28,404 nucleotides of DNA from CAYWJT01 sp964458655 (GTDB lineage: Bacteria; Acidobacteriota; Aminicenantia; Aminicenantales; Saccharicenantaceae), in assembly GCA_964458655.1 (NCBI GenBank), contig CAYWJT010000038.1:1-28404 (forward strand), in the 5' to 3' direction. Below are positions 1 to 7,972 of this stretch, piece after piece. The position numbers and the translations under genes are program-made. The notes beneath the pieces were generated by a model. It did not search any database, had not been told where the DNA came from, and saw nothing but the letters and a program-made list of their open reading frames with translations. Each line of letters begins with the position of its first letter. The first letter of the stretch is position 1.

Positions 1-81
1 ATGGCGGCACCTATCATAGCCCATCGTGTCACCTATGTATCTGAACGAGCTCATACAAAACCGGCCCGCGCCGCGCGCTCT

Positions 82-1134
82 TCAAGCCGCGTTGACGTCG
101 TTTATCATGAGGCGCAGGAGGCCGACGTCGCGCCGGTTGAAAGCCAGGCTCAGCCGGGGCAGGTCCGGGAGCTCGCCGTTCTCGCCGTCGAGAGGCCCGG
201 GGTGTTGCTCGACGCGGCCTTGGAGCAGGATGGAGGCGTAGGCGTCGTTCAGCCTTTCCAGGGCGGCCGGCTCCAGAGCCGAAACCAGCCGCAGGACGAG
301 CAGTGGGCCGACGTAGCGCATCGAGTGGTAGCGGCGGTAGAAACCGGCGACTTCTTCGACGGCCTCGCCGACGTCGTCGGTGACCCGGAACAGGTTCATG
401 TCCTCCGAGCCGATCATGCCGCGGCCGAGCAGCTCGGACTCGACGTAATCGCGCCAGCGCCGCCAGTAGTCGCCCCCGGGCGAGTCCACCATCACGACCG
501 GGATGAGGTTGTTCTTGCCTGTCTGGACCATGGTCAGGGCCTCGAAGCCCTCGTCGTGCGTGCCGAAGCCGCCGGGGAAGAGGACGACGGCTGAGGCCTC
601 CTTGAGGAAGAGGATCTTGCGGGTGAAGAAGTACTTGAAGTTGACGAGCTTGGGGTCGTCGAGGACGACCTCGTTGGTCCTCTGCTCGAAGGGCAGCCTG
701 ATGGCGACGCCGAAGCTCGCCTCCCGGCCGGCGCCGGCGTGGCCGGCCCGCATGATGCCGTCGCCCGCGCCGGTTATGACCATCCAGCCCTTCGCCCGCA
801 TGCGCCGGGCGAACTCGTGCGCCTGCGCGTAATCGGGATGGCCGGCGGGGGTGCGGCTCGAGCCGAAGATGCTGACCTTGCGGACGCCCGAGTAGGGAGC
901 GAAGACCTTGAAGGCGTAGCGCAGCTCCTTCATGGCCGAGACGAGCATCTTGAGCTCGCCGCGGCCCGTCCGGTCGCGGGCCAGTCGGGTGATCGTGACC
1001 ATCATCTCGGCCAGCAGGTCGCGGTCGGGCGAAGCGGCGAACCGTTCCAGGAAATCGCAAATGGCCCGGTCGCGTTCGGCCACCCACGAAGACGCGGACC
1101 CCGCGCCGCCTGTCGTGTCTTTCGGCGTTCTCAT
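82..1134 (-). CDS. LOG-family (TIGR00730-like) nucleotide 5'-monophosphate phosphoribohydrolase
   Basis: A 350-residue Rossmann-fold protein of the LOG/'lysine decarboxylase-like' family. Known members cleave nucleoside 5'-monophosphates (cytokinin ribotides, AMP, purine or pyrimidine 5'-monophosphates) to base plus ribose 5-phosphate. The family signature PGGFGTHDE is at residues 187-195, where PGGxGTxxE binds phosphate and supplies the catalytic Glu (E195). A conserved RK pair is at 172-173. The N-terminal Rossmann strand reads VSIFGSSR (87-94), and GAGDGIMRAGHAGA follows at 122-135. With about 80 extra N-terminal residues it resembles the long 'type II' or PpnN-like subgroup more than the 190-residue plant LOG type. 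The ATG at 1134 lies about 7 nt after a TAGAAT box and has no good ribosome binding site, so the mRNA may be leaderless. It is divergent from the DUF1015 gene. The family is certain; the substrate is unknown. Confidence 0.88.
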   Translation of the reverse strand: MRTPKDTTGGAGSASSWVAERDRAICDFLERFAASPDRDLLAEMMVTITRLARDRTGRGELKMLVSAMKELRYAFKVFAPYSGVRKVSIFGSSRTPAGHPDYAQAHEFARRMRAKGWMVITGAGDGIMRAGHAGAGREASFGVAIRLPFEQRTNEVVLDDPKLVNFKYFFTRKILFLKEASAVVLFPGGFGTHDEGFEALTMVQTGKNNLIPVVMVDSPGGDYWRRWRDYVESELLGRGMIGSEDMNLFRVTDDVGEAVEEVAGFYRRYHSMRYVGPLLVLRLVSALEPAALERLNDAYASILLQGRVEQHPGPLDGENGELPDLPRLSLAFNRRDVGLLRLMINDVNAA

Positions 1135-1141
1135 CGCCCTT

Positions 1142-1170
1142 ATTCTACCACGTCCGCCGGGCGTTCTTAA
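1142..1170 (-). promoter_or_regulatory. Putative promoter of the LOG-family gene
   Basis: Read on the minus strand, TTAAGA (1170-1165), a 17-nt spacer and TAGAAT (1147-1142) precede the ATG at 1134. Only 7 nt separate the -10 box from the start codon, so transcription would begin at or next to the ATG. The -35 match is weak. Confidence 0.45.
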
Positions 1171-1176
1171 TTATCC

Positions 1177-1203
1177 TTGACGACCCGGCTTATTTGCTAT
1201 AAT
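1177..1203 (+). promoter_or_regulatory. Putative sigma70-type promoter of the DUF1015 gene
   Basis: TTGACG (1177-1182), a 15-nt spacer and a consensus TATAAT (1198-1203) lie 32 nt upstream of the ATG at 1236. A GGAGG ribosome binding site is at 1226-1230. The spacer is a little short, but both boxes are near consensus. It is divergent from the LOG-gene promoter. Confidence 0.6.
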
Positions 1204-1235
1204 AGCTCTCTTTCCGACCTCTTGCGGAGGCCATC

Positions 1236-2474
1236 ATGGTGCACATCAAGCCCTTCCGCGGCATCCGGCCGCGCCGCGACCTCGCCCGCTTGGTCGCCGC
1301 CCCTCCTTACGACGTCCTCAGCTCGGAAGAGGCCCGGGCCATGGCGAGGGACAATCCCTATTCCTTCCTGCACGTGGGCAAGCCCGAGATCGATCTGCCG
1401 CCGGGCACCGACCTTTATTCCGACGCCGTCTACGCCAAGGGCCGGGAGAACTACCAGCGCTTCCTCAGCGAAGGCGTCCTGTTCCAGGACCCGGTGGACT
1501 CCTTTTACGTCTACAAGCAGGTCTGGGGCGACCACGTCCAGGTGGGGCTCGTGGCCGGCGCCTCCTGCCGGGATTACCTCGACAACGTCATCAAGAAGCA
1601 CGAGCTGACCCGGCCGGACAAGGAGAACGACCGGATGCGGCACATCGAAACGCTGGGCGCCCAGACAGGCCCGGTTTTCCTGACGTACAAAAAGCGCGAG
1701 GCCGTCGACGCCCTGATCGCACGCGTCCTGGAAGGCGAGCCCGAGTACGATTTCGCGACCGAAGACGGCGTGCGACACGTCTTTTTCCTGGTGGCCGACC
1801 CGAGACTCGTCGCCGAAATCCGCGGCGAGTTCCTGAAGCTCGACTGCCTCTACGTCGCGGACGGCCATCACCGCTCGGCGGCCGCGACCCGCATCAAGGT
1901 CGAGCGCCAGAAGAAGGACCCGGGTCACACCGGCGAGGAGGAGTACAACTATTTCCTGGCCGTCATCTTCCCGCACGACCAGATGAAGATCCTGCCCTAC
2001 AACCGCGTGGTCAGGGACCTGAACGACCTGACGACCGAGCAGTTCCTGGCGGCGGTGGACAGGAAGTTCGAGCGCCGGCAGGCGGAATGCCCGACGCCCC
2101 TGAGGTCCAAGCAGTTCTGCATGTTCCTCGAAGGGAAATGGCACCTGCTCGAGGTCAAACCCGACGCCTATGACCCGGCCGACCCCATCGCCTCGCTCGA
2201 CGTCGCCATCCTGCAGGAGTGCCTGCTCGCGCCGGTCCTGGGGATAAAGGACCCGCGGACCGACAAGCGCATCGACTTCGTCGGCGGCATCCGCGGCACG
2301 GCCGAGCTCGAGCGCCGGGTCATGAGCGGTGATGCCCGCGTCGCCTTCTCGCTCTTCCCGACGACCATCGACCAGCTTTTCCGGGTGGCCGACGCCGGCA
2401 AGGTCATGCCGCCCAAGTCCACCTGGTTCGAGCCCAAGCTCAAGGACGGGCTGGTCGCCCACGCGATAGATTGA
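1236..2474 (+). CDS. DUF1015 family protein
   Basis: A 412-residue cytosolic protein matching the DUF1015 family over its full length. The N-terminus has the family-typical opening PFRGIRP near residues 5-11 and VAAPPYDVLSSEEA near 23-36. A central ADGHHRSAAA motif at about residues 209-218 matches the family's ADGHHR signature, and RHIE is at about 134-137. DUF1015 proteins are common in anaerobes and acidobacteria, and some are annotated near serine metabolism. Nothing here assigns a reaction, so I call it by family only. The start is fixed by a GGAGG site 5 nt upstream of the ATG and a strong promoter before that. No signal peptide or membrane segment is visible. The next gene has its own -10 box, so it may be transcribed separately. 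Confidence 0.85.
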   Translation: MVHIKPFRGIRPRRDLARLVAAPPYDVLSSEEARAMARDNPYSFLHVGKPEIDLPPGTDLYSDAVYAKGRENYQRFLSEGVLFQDPVDSFYVYKQVWGDHVQVGLVAGASCRDYLDNVIKKHELTRPDKENDRMRHIETLGAQTGPVFLTYKKREAVDALIARVLEGEPEYDFATEDGVRHVFFLVADPRLVAEIRGEFLKLDCLYVADGHHRSAAATRIKVERQKKDPGHTGEEEYNYFLAVIFPHDQMKILPYNRVVRDLNDLTTEQFLAAVDRKFERRQAECPTPLRSKQFCMFLEGKWHLLEVKPDAYDPADPIASLDVAILQECLLAPVLGIKDPRTDKRIDFVGGIRGTAELERRVMSGDARVAFSLFPTTIDQLFRVADAGKVMPPKSTWFEPKLKDGLVAHAID

Positions 2475-2557
2475 GCGGCACGGCGAGCCGGCTCGCCTCG
2501 AGGGAAGGCTCATCATCCGCAAGCAACCGCGTTGTGGATTGTTGAGCGGGCCTTCCA

Positions 2558-2563
2558 TATAAT
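2558..2563 (+). promoter_or_regulatory. TATAAT -10 box upstream of the HD-domain gene
   Basis: A consensus TATAAT sits 37 nt before the ATG at 2601, and GGAAG (2586-2590) sits between them as ribosome binding site. The best -35 candidates (TTGTGG at 2532-2537, 20-nt spacer) are poor. The box argues that the coding start is 2601 and not the upstream in-frame TTG at 2532 or ATG at 2562, which would fall within or before the promoter. Confidence 0.45.
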
Positions 2564-2600
2564 GGTTCCCATGGCCGCTGGACGTGGAAGAAAACCCGAA

Positions 2601-3266
2601 ATGAAGAAGCCCGGCGCGCACATCGGCAGCGCTCTCGTCGCGAGCGTTCGGGCCGAGGCCCGCCGCCTGCTCGAGGCCTCCCGAGGCAGCCACGACTGGG
2701 ACCACACCGAACGGGTCTACAGCCTGTGCCTCAGGATAGGCCGCAAGGAGGGAGCGGACCTCGGCGTCCTCAAGCTGGCCGCGCTCCTTCACGACGTCGG
2801 CCGGAACGAGGAGGACGCCTCGAACGGCCGGGTCTGCCACGGCCGGGCGGGAGCGGCCCTCGCCCGCCGCGTGCTCAAGGAGCAGGGCCTCGACGAGGAC
2901 ACGGTGGAGCGGGTGGCCCACTGCGTCCGGGCCCACCGCTTCCGTAAAGGCGTGCCGCCGAAAACGCTCGAGGCCCGGGTCCTGTTCGACGCCGACAAGC
3001 TCGACTCCATAGGCGCCGTCGGTGTCGGGAGGGCCTTCCTCTTCGCCGGCGAGGTCGGGGCCAGGCTGCACGACCCGGACGTGGACCCGGCCCGGACAAG
3101 GCCCTACACCAGCGAAGACACGGCCTACCGCGAATACCTGGTCAAGCTGAGCCGGGTCAAGGACCGGATGTTCACCCGCGAGGGCAAGCGCCTGGCCCGC
3201 GAACGGCACCGCTTCATGAAGAAATTCTTCCTCAGGCTCAATAGGGAGACCGCGGGCCTGCTTTGA
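2601..3266 (+). CDS. HD-domain metal-dependent phosphohydrolase (YedJ-like)
   Basis: A 221-residue HD-superfamily protein. The metal-binding residues are visible in order: H35 in HDWDHTERV (31-39), the HD pair H64-D65 in ALLHDVGRNE, HGRAGA, and a late Asp in LFDADKLDSIG at about residue 137. This layout matches the YedJ/YpgQ group of HD phosphohydrolases, which act on small phosphorylated molecules such as nucleotides. The true substrate cannot be read from sequence. Start 2601 (ATG) is chosen because GGAAG lies 10 nt upstream and a TATAAT box lies just before that. In-frame starts at 2532 and 2562 also exist. Only 74 nt separate it from the arsenite exporter gene, with no obvious promoter between, so the two may be cotranscribed. 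Confidence 0.82.
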   Translation: MKKPGAHIGSALVASVRAEARRLLEASRGSHDWDHTERVYSLCLRIGRKEGADLGVLKLAALLHDVGRNEEDASNGRVCHGRAGAALARRVLKEQGLDEDTVERVAHCVRAHRFRKGVPPKTLEARVLFDADKLDSIGAVGVGRAFLFAGEVGARLHDPDVDPARTRPYTSEDTAYREYLVKLSRVKDRMFTREGKRLARERHRFMKKFFLRLNRETAGLL

Positions 3267-3340
3267 AGACGGGGCCGCCGGGCCTCCGCGACCGGACGGC
3301 GAAAGAAGGATACGCGTTATGAAAGAAAGGAGGAAGTCGT

Positions 3341-4411
3341 TTGGCTGAATCAGTCGTGAAAAAGCTCTCCTTCGTCGATAGATTCCTAACCCTGTGGATA
3401 TTCGTCGCCATCGGCCTGGGGGTGGCGTTAGGGTATTTTCTCGGCGGAGTGAAGGACTTCATCAGCGGGCTCCGCGTCGGGTCGACCAGCATCCCCATCG
3501 CCATCGGCCTGATCCTCATGATGTACCCGCCGCTGGCGAAGGTCAAATACGAGGAGATGGGCAAGATCTTCCGGAACAAGAAACTCCTGGGGATATCCCT
3601 CCTCATGAACTGGGTCGTGGGCCCGCTGGTCATGTTCGGGCTGGCCGTGCTCCTGCTCAGGCCCTATCCCGAATACATGATCGGCGTCATCCTGGTCGGC
3701 CTGGCCCGCTGCATCGCCATGGTCATCGTCTGGAACGAGCTCGCTGGAGGGGACCGGGAGCTGGCCGTGGGCATGGTGGCCTTCAATGCCGTGTTCCAGG
3801 TCCTGTTCTACGCCGTTTACATCTACCTGTTCATCACGCTGGCGCTGAACTGGCTGGGGCTGGCCCGGGGGCTCCACGTCTCCGTGTCCATGGGGGAATC
3901 CGCGAAGACGGTGCTGATCTACCTCGGCATACCGTTCTTCGGCGGCCTGCTGACCCGCTTCAGCCTGCTCAAAGCCAAGGGCCTGGAGTGGTACGAGCGG
4001 AAGTTCATCCCGAAGATAAGCCCCGTCACCTTGGTCGCCCTGCTCTTCACCATCGTCGTCATGTTCTCCATGCAGGGCAACAAGATCATCTCCCGGCCGC
4101 AGGACGTGCTCATCGCGGCCCTGCCGATGCTCCTTTACTTCTGCCTGATGTGGTTCGTGACGTTCTTCGTTGTCCGGAAGGTCACCGGCGATTACGCCAA
4201 GACGACGGCCGTGGCCTTCACTGCGGGAAGCAACGATTTCGAGCTGGCCATCGCCGTGGCCGTGGCCATCTTCGGCATCGACTCGGGCCAGGCCTTCGCC
4301 ACGGTCATCGGGCCGCTCGTGGAAGTGCCCGTGCTGATCGGGCTGGTCAACGTGGCCCTTTATTTCAAGAAGAGATACTTCCCGGTCCCGGCCCAACCAC
4401 CGGAGGCCTGA
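3341..4411 (+). CDS. acr3: Acr3-type arsenite efflux permease
   Basis: A 356-residue integral membrane protein of the BART superfamily Acr3 family, which exports arsenite (and sometimes antimonite) using the proton motive force. About ten hydrophobic segments can be traced from residue 15 to 345. The hallmark GLARCIAMVIVWNELAGGD lies near residues 120-138 and contains the conserved Cys (C124) needed for As(III) transport in the family. The conserved Glu of the last helices is seen in GPLVEVPVLIGL. The start is a TTG placed 7 nt after an ideal AAAGGAGG (3326-3333). The nearest ATG (3319) is out of frame. No arsR, arsC, arsM or arsA is within the window, so this is a solo exporter, probably cotranscribed with the HD gene. 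Confidence 0.9.
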   Translation: MAESVVKKLSFVDRFLTLWIFVAIGLGVALGYFLGGVKDFISGLRVGSTSIPIAIGLILMMYPPLAKVKYEEMGKIFRNKKLLGISLLMNWVVGPLVMFGLAVLLLRPYPEYMIGVILVGLARCIAMVIVWNELAGGDRELAVGMVAFNAVFQVLFYAVYIYLFITLALNWLGLARGLHVSVSMGESAKTVLIYLGIPFFGGLLTRFSLLKAKGLEWYERKFIPKISPVTLVALLFTIVVMFSMQGNKIISRPQDVLIAALPMLLYFCLMWFVTFFVVRKVTGDYAKTTAVAFTAGSNDFELAIAVAVAIFGIDSGQAFATVIGPLVEVPVLIGLVNVALYFKKRYFPVPAQPPEA

Positions 4412-4558
4412 GGAGCAAGCGCGTCCCGGCTTCACTATGGCCCTCCCGCTCGCCCGCGCCAGGGCCTTGAATAAGGGGGCCAACGGCTGTGTCGAGAGTC
4501 CCTGCGCCGATATCCTAATCGTCCTGGCCGTCCGTCGGAAAGGGCGCGACCGAAGGGC

Positions 4559-5911
4559 TTAAAGGTCCCTGAGCGCGAAAAAGACGAACACGAGCGCGCT
4601 GACCCCTACCGTGAACAGGAACGGCGCCCCGACGTGGAACACGCTGTCCGCAAGCGGCAGGACGACCAGCCCGGCCGTCAGGGTGGCCAGGGCAGTCATC
4701 TTCCCGCCCTTCTTCAGGTAGAACCCGCCGAGCGTCAGGACCAGCACGCCGGCCGTGCCGAAGGACGAAGCGCTGATGACCAGGTCGTAGATGCCGCCGC
4801 CGAACAGGGCGATGCAGCAGGAAACGGCCCCGGCCGCGCCGACAACGCCCCGGGCGATAAGGACCTTGTCCTTCTCCCGCCTGACCTTGAACACGGGATA
4901 GACGAAATTGTGCGAGATGAGGGCCGACACGGCCAGCAGTATGCTGTCGATCGTCGACAGGATGGCCGAAACCAGGGCGCCGGCGAAAAGGACGAAGGCC
5001 GCCTTCGGCAGGTAACGTTCCGAAAGGAGCACCAGGAACTGCTCCTTGTCGGCCAGGCCCGGCATAAGGACCGGACCGGCCAGCCCCAGGGCCACGGGCA
5101 ACGACCCGACCAGCAGGTACACGCCGCAGGCCAGGAAACTCGCCCTGCGGGCGGTCGAGGTCGACCTGGCCGCGAGGATCCTTGACAGTGCTTCCTGGGC
5201 GACGAGCGAGCCCAGGATCGGGACCATCCACCTGTCGAGCCTCTGCATGAGGCCCTCCCCCGGCGACAAGAAGCTCAGGCGCTCCGGCGTCAAGGCAGCC
5301 GCCAGGGACCCGGCCGAAGCGGGCATGGCCAGGACGAACACCGTGATCAGGACCAGTCCGGCCACCAGCACCACGCCCTGGATGAGGTCGGTGTAGATGT
5401 CGCCGAGCAGGCCCCCGAGGTAGGTATAGAGGATCACGAAGGCCGCCGCCAGGACGATGGTCAGGTTGACGTGGAGGGCCGTCGTGGCCGAGATGACCTG
5501 GCCGAAGGCCCGGAGCTGGGCGCCGCCCCAGAAGAGCGATGAAGGCACGAGAGCCAGGGCCGCGAAAAGCTCGACGCCCGGACCGAAGCGGTCCTTGAAA
5601 TAGTCGGCCAGGGTGACGTAGTTGCCCTTCCTTATGCGGCCGGCGACGACCAGGCCCATGAGGAAGAGACAGACGCCGTAGCCGAAGGGGTCCGCCCGGC
5701 TTCCGGAAAGCCCAGCTTCATAGACCTGACCGGACGAGCCGATGCAGGTCTCGGCCCCGAACCAGGTGGCGAAGAGGGAAAAGGCCGCCATGAACATCGG
5801 CACCCGCCTGCCGCCCAGGAAATAGTCGCTTTCGGACTTGATGCGGCGCGAAAGGTAAACGCCGATGAGGAGTTGGAGGCAGATGTAAAGGAAAATAAAG
5901 AAACCGTTCAT
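4559..5911 (-). CDS. Sodium:solute symporter (SSS) family transporter
   Basis: A 450-residue polytopic membrane protein with about 12-13 hydrophobic segments. The N-terminus (membrane helix, then SRRIKSESDYFLGGRRVP near 21-38) is the classic opening of the SSS family, whose members couple uptake of sugars, amino acids, pantothenate or carboxylates to Na+ entry. Further family motifs are ATWFGAETCIG (48-58), the GN..TLADYF stretch (about 96-105) and YTYLGGLLGDIYTDLIQG (about 161-178). At 450 residues it is slightly short but intact. The substrate cannot be assigned. The ATG at 5911 lies 19 nt after a TAGAAT box (5936-5931 on minus) with no strong ribosome binding site. It is divergent from pckG across a region holding a long palindrome. 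Confidence 0.87.
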   Translation of the reverse strand: MNGFFIFLYICLQLLIGVYLSRRIKSESDYFLGGRRVPMFMAAFSLFATWFGAETCIGSSGQVYEAGLSGSRADPFGYGVCLFLMGLVVAGRIRKGNYVTLADYFKDRFGPGVELFAALALVPSSLFWGGAQLRAFGQVISATTALHVNLTIVLAAAFVILYTYLGGLLGDIYTDLIQGVVLVAGLVLITVFVLAMPASAGSLAAALTPERLSFLSPGEGLMQRLDRWMVPILGSLVAQEALSRILAARSTSTARRASFLACGVYLLVGSLPVALGLAGPVLMPGLADKEQFLVLLSERYLPKAAFVLFAGALVSAILSTIDSILLAVSALISHNFVYPVFKVRREKDKVLIARGVVGAAGAVSCCIALFGGGIYDLVISASSFGTAGVLVLTLGGFYLKKGGKMTALATLTAGLVVLPLADSVFHVGAPFLFTVGVSALVFVFFALRDL

Positions 5912-5970
5912 CGCTTATTTATCGCGGCCAATTCTAACAAAAACGCCCTTTGCGGACACCATAATTTTTT

Positions 5971-6040
5971 AGGAAAACTGGGGACAGGTACCGACTTATA
6001 TGCCGACCGGTGCTGGTCGGTACCTGTCCCCAGTTTTCCT
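5971..6040. repeat. 70-bp palindromic element with perfect 25-bp inverted repeats (REP/MITE-like)
   Basis: The left arm 5971-5995 begins AGGAAAACTGGGGACAGG. The right arm 6016-6040 is its exact reverse complement over 25 of 25 bases. The 20-nt loop (5996-6015) contains CCGACC (6003-6008), which can pair alternatively with GGTCGG (6015-6020), so a second, competing stem is possible. Arms with a GGGGACAGGTACC core resemble palindromic repeats mobilised by REP-associated tyrosine transposases or left by MITEs. That assignment is from memory of such families, not a search. It lies between the symporter and pckG, just upstream of the pckG promoter. I see no second copy in this window. Confidence 0.75.
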
Positions 6041-6048
6041 TCGCGCCG

Positions 6049-6078
6049 TTGACAGGCCGCGACCCCCGCGGATATACT
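6049..6078 (+). promoter_or_regulatory. Promoter of pckG
   Basis: Consensus TTGACA (6049-6054), an 18-nt spacer and TATACT (6073-6078). The predicted start site is about 6085, giving a leader of roughly 88 nt that contains a short upstream ORF. The -35 box begins only 9 bp after the 25-bp palindrome, so that element could affect expression. Confidence 0.65.
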
Positions 6079-6109
6079 GAACGTCCTTCTACCTAGGGAG
6101 AGGCCGGCA

Positions 6110-6157
6110 ATGGGACTCGCATCCGCTTCCCTTTCCGCCGGATCCCCGGTCGAATGA
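6110..6157 (+). CDS. Possible 15-codon upstream ORF / leader peptide of pckG
   Basis: An ATG at 6110 is preceded by GGGAG (6096-6100, spacing 9) and opens a 15-residue frame, MGLASASLSAGSPVE, ending in TGA at 6155-6157. The stop lies 15 nt before the pckG ATG, in the same frame. It is downstream of the predicted transcription start, so it would be on the mRNA. It could couple or attenuate translation, or be fortuitous. The peptide has no run of a single regulatory amino acid, though Ser and Ala are frequent. Confidence 0.3.
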   Translation: MGLASASLSAGSPVE

Positions 6158-6172
6158 GAAGGGACGCAGAGC

Positions 6173-7939
6173 ATGGCGACCGCCGCGGAGAGATGGGTCG
6201 AAGAACAGGGCCGGCTGGCCAAGCCCGACCGCGTCTACTGGATGGACGGCTCGGACGGCGAGGCCTGGCGCCTGCTCGAGATCGGCCTCAACGAGGAGCG
6301 GCTGAACGGCCCGGTCTTCCTAGAGCTCAACCACCGGACCTGGCCGACGGCCTATCTCCACCGCAGCCATCCCACGGACGTCGCCCGGACCGAGCACCTG
6401 ACCTTCGTCTGCCACCCAGAAAAGGAGGACTCCGGCCCCAACAACAACTGGATGGACCCCGTCAAGGCCAAGAAGGTCATGGCCGGGCTCGCCGACGGCT
6501 GCATGCGCGGCCGGACCATGTACGTCGTCCCCTACATGATGGGCCATCCCGACTCGCCTTACGCCAAAGCCTGCCTGATGGTCACCGACTCCACTTACGT
6601 CGCCGTCAGCATGCGCATCATGACCCGCGTCGGCAGCCACATATTCGAGAAGCTAAAGAACCGCGACGACTTCATCAAGGGCTTCCACTCCGTAGGCGAC
6701 CTCGACCCCAACCGCCGTTTCATCATGCACTTCCCGCGGGAGAGCCTGGTCTGGAGCGTCGGCTCGGGCTACGGCGGAAACGCGCTGCTCGGCAAGAAGT
6801 GCGTCTCCCTGCGCATCGCCTCCTACCTCGGCCTGCGCCAGGGCTGGCTGGCCGAGCACATGGTCATCATGGGCATCGAGGACATCCGCGGAAACGTCAC
6901 CTACATTACGGCCGCCTTCCCCAGCGCCTGCGGCAAGACCAACCTGGCCATGATGGAATCGGCTTTGCCCGGCTACAAGGTCTGGACGCTCGGCGACGAC
7001 ATCGCCTGGCTCAACATCGGGCCGGACGGCCGCCTCTGGGCCATCAACCCCGAGGCCGGCTACTTCGGCGTCGCGCCGGGCACTTCCATGAAGACCAACC
7101 CCAACATGATGAGGACCATCAAGCGCGGGGCCTTCAACCCGACGCTCTTCACCAACGTCGCCCTGGACACGGACCGCAACGAGCCCTGGTGGGAGGGCCT
7201 GGACGGACCGGCGCCGGAGCGTCTTCTCGACTGGCAGGGCAACCCTTGGACGCCGGCCTCGGGCACCAAGGGCGCCCACCCCAACTCGCGCTTCACCGTC
7301 TCAACGATAAACTCCCCCACGCTGTCGCCGGAGTACCACAACCCGAAGGGCGTGCCCATCTCGGCCATAATCTTCGGCGGCCGCCGGACCAAGCTGATAC
7401 CGCTCGTCCTCGAGAGCCGGAGCTGGGCGGAGGGGGTCTTCATGGGCGCCCGCATGGGCTCGGAAACGACCGCCGCCGCCACCGGCAAGGTGGGCGTCGT
7501 CCGGCGCGACCCGATGGCCATGCTGCCCTTCTGCGGCTACAACATGGCCGACTACTGGCGCCACTGGCTGAACATGGGCGGCCGGTTGAGCCAGCCGCCC
7601 CGCATCTTCTCGGTCAACTGGTTCCGGACCGACGAGAGCGGCCGGTTCATCTGGCCCGGCTTCGGCGACAACATGCGCGTCCTGAAGTGGATAATCGAGC
7701 GCGTCCAGGGCAGGGCGGGCGCCGTCGAAACCCCCGCCGGGCTCGTGCCCAGGCCGCAGGACCTCGACCTGACGAACCTCGACATCCCCAAGGCCAGGCT
7801 GGAGGAACTCTTCGAGGTCGGCATCAAGGACTGGAAGGACGAGGTCGGCCAGATCCGGGAGTTCTTCAAGCCCTACCGAAACCGCCTGCCTGGCGAGATC
7901 CGGGAACAGCACGAGAAACTCGAGCGGCTCGCCCGCTAG
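6173..7939 (+). CDS. pckG: Phosphoenolpyruvate carboxykinase (GTP)
   Basis: A 588-residue cytosolic enzyme converting oxaloacetate and GTP to phosphoenolpyruvate, GDP and CO2, the entry step of gluconeogenesis (or the reverse, anaplerotic reaction in some anaerobes). The GTP-PEPCK signatures are all present. DVARTEHLTFV is near 64-74 and MRGRTMYVVPY near 112-122. SMRIMTRVG follows. FPSACGKTNLAMM at about 245-257 is the P-loop with the reactive Cys. LGDDIAWLN is kinase-2, and FGGRRTKLIPLV and GSETTAAA follow. WPGFGDNMRVLKW is the C-terminal guanine-site region. Length is normal for the family (about 590-620). The ATG at 6173 has GGGA (6161-6164) 8 nt upstream. It has its own strong promoter and ends 33 nt before the convergent esterase gene. 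Confidence 0.96.
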   Translation: MATAAERWVEEQGRLAKPDRVYWMDGSDGEAWRLLEIGLNEERLNGPVFLELNHRTWPTAYLHRSHPTDVARTEHLTFVCHPEKEDSGPNNNWMDPVKAKKVMAGLADGCMRGRTMYVVPYMMGHPDSPYAKACLMVTDSTYVAVSMRIMTRVGSHIFEKLKNRDDFIKGFHSVGDLDPNRRFIMHFPRESLVWSVGSGYGGNALLGKKCVSLRIASYLGLRQGWLAEHMVIMGIEDIRGNVTYITAAFPSACGKTNLAMMESALPGYKVWTLGDDIAWLNIGPDGRLWAINPEAGYFGVAPGTSMKTNPNMMRTIKRGAFNPTLFTNVALDTDRNEPWWEGLDGPAPERLLDWQGNPWTPASGTKGAHPNSRFTVSTINSPTLSPEYHNPKGVPISAIIFGGRRTKLIPLVLESRSWAEGVFMGARMGSETTAAATGKVGVVRRDPMAMLPFCGYNMADYWRHWLNMGGRLSQPPRIFSVNWFRTDESGRFIWPGFGDNMRVLKWIIERVQGRAGAVETPAGLVPRPQDLDLTNLDIPKARLEELFEVGIKDWKDEVGQIREFFKPYRNRLPGEIREQHEKLERLAR

Positions 7940-7972
7940 TGAAGGGCAGCCGCTCGAAACGCGGCGCTCAGG

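Noticed and set aside
1..81. Sequence before the stop of the LOG-family gene
   Set aside because: A frame from position 1 on plus is antisense to the LOG gene; the remaining 81 bases show no separate feature or clear terminator.
1197..3209. 670-codon open frame on the minus strand
   Set aside because: It is antisense to the DUF1015 and HD genes, which have clear family motifs, ribosome binding sites and promoters. High GC makes long antisense frames common here.
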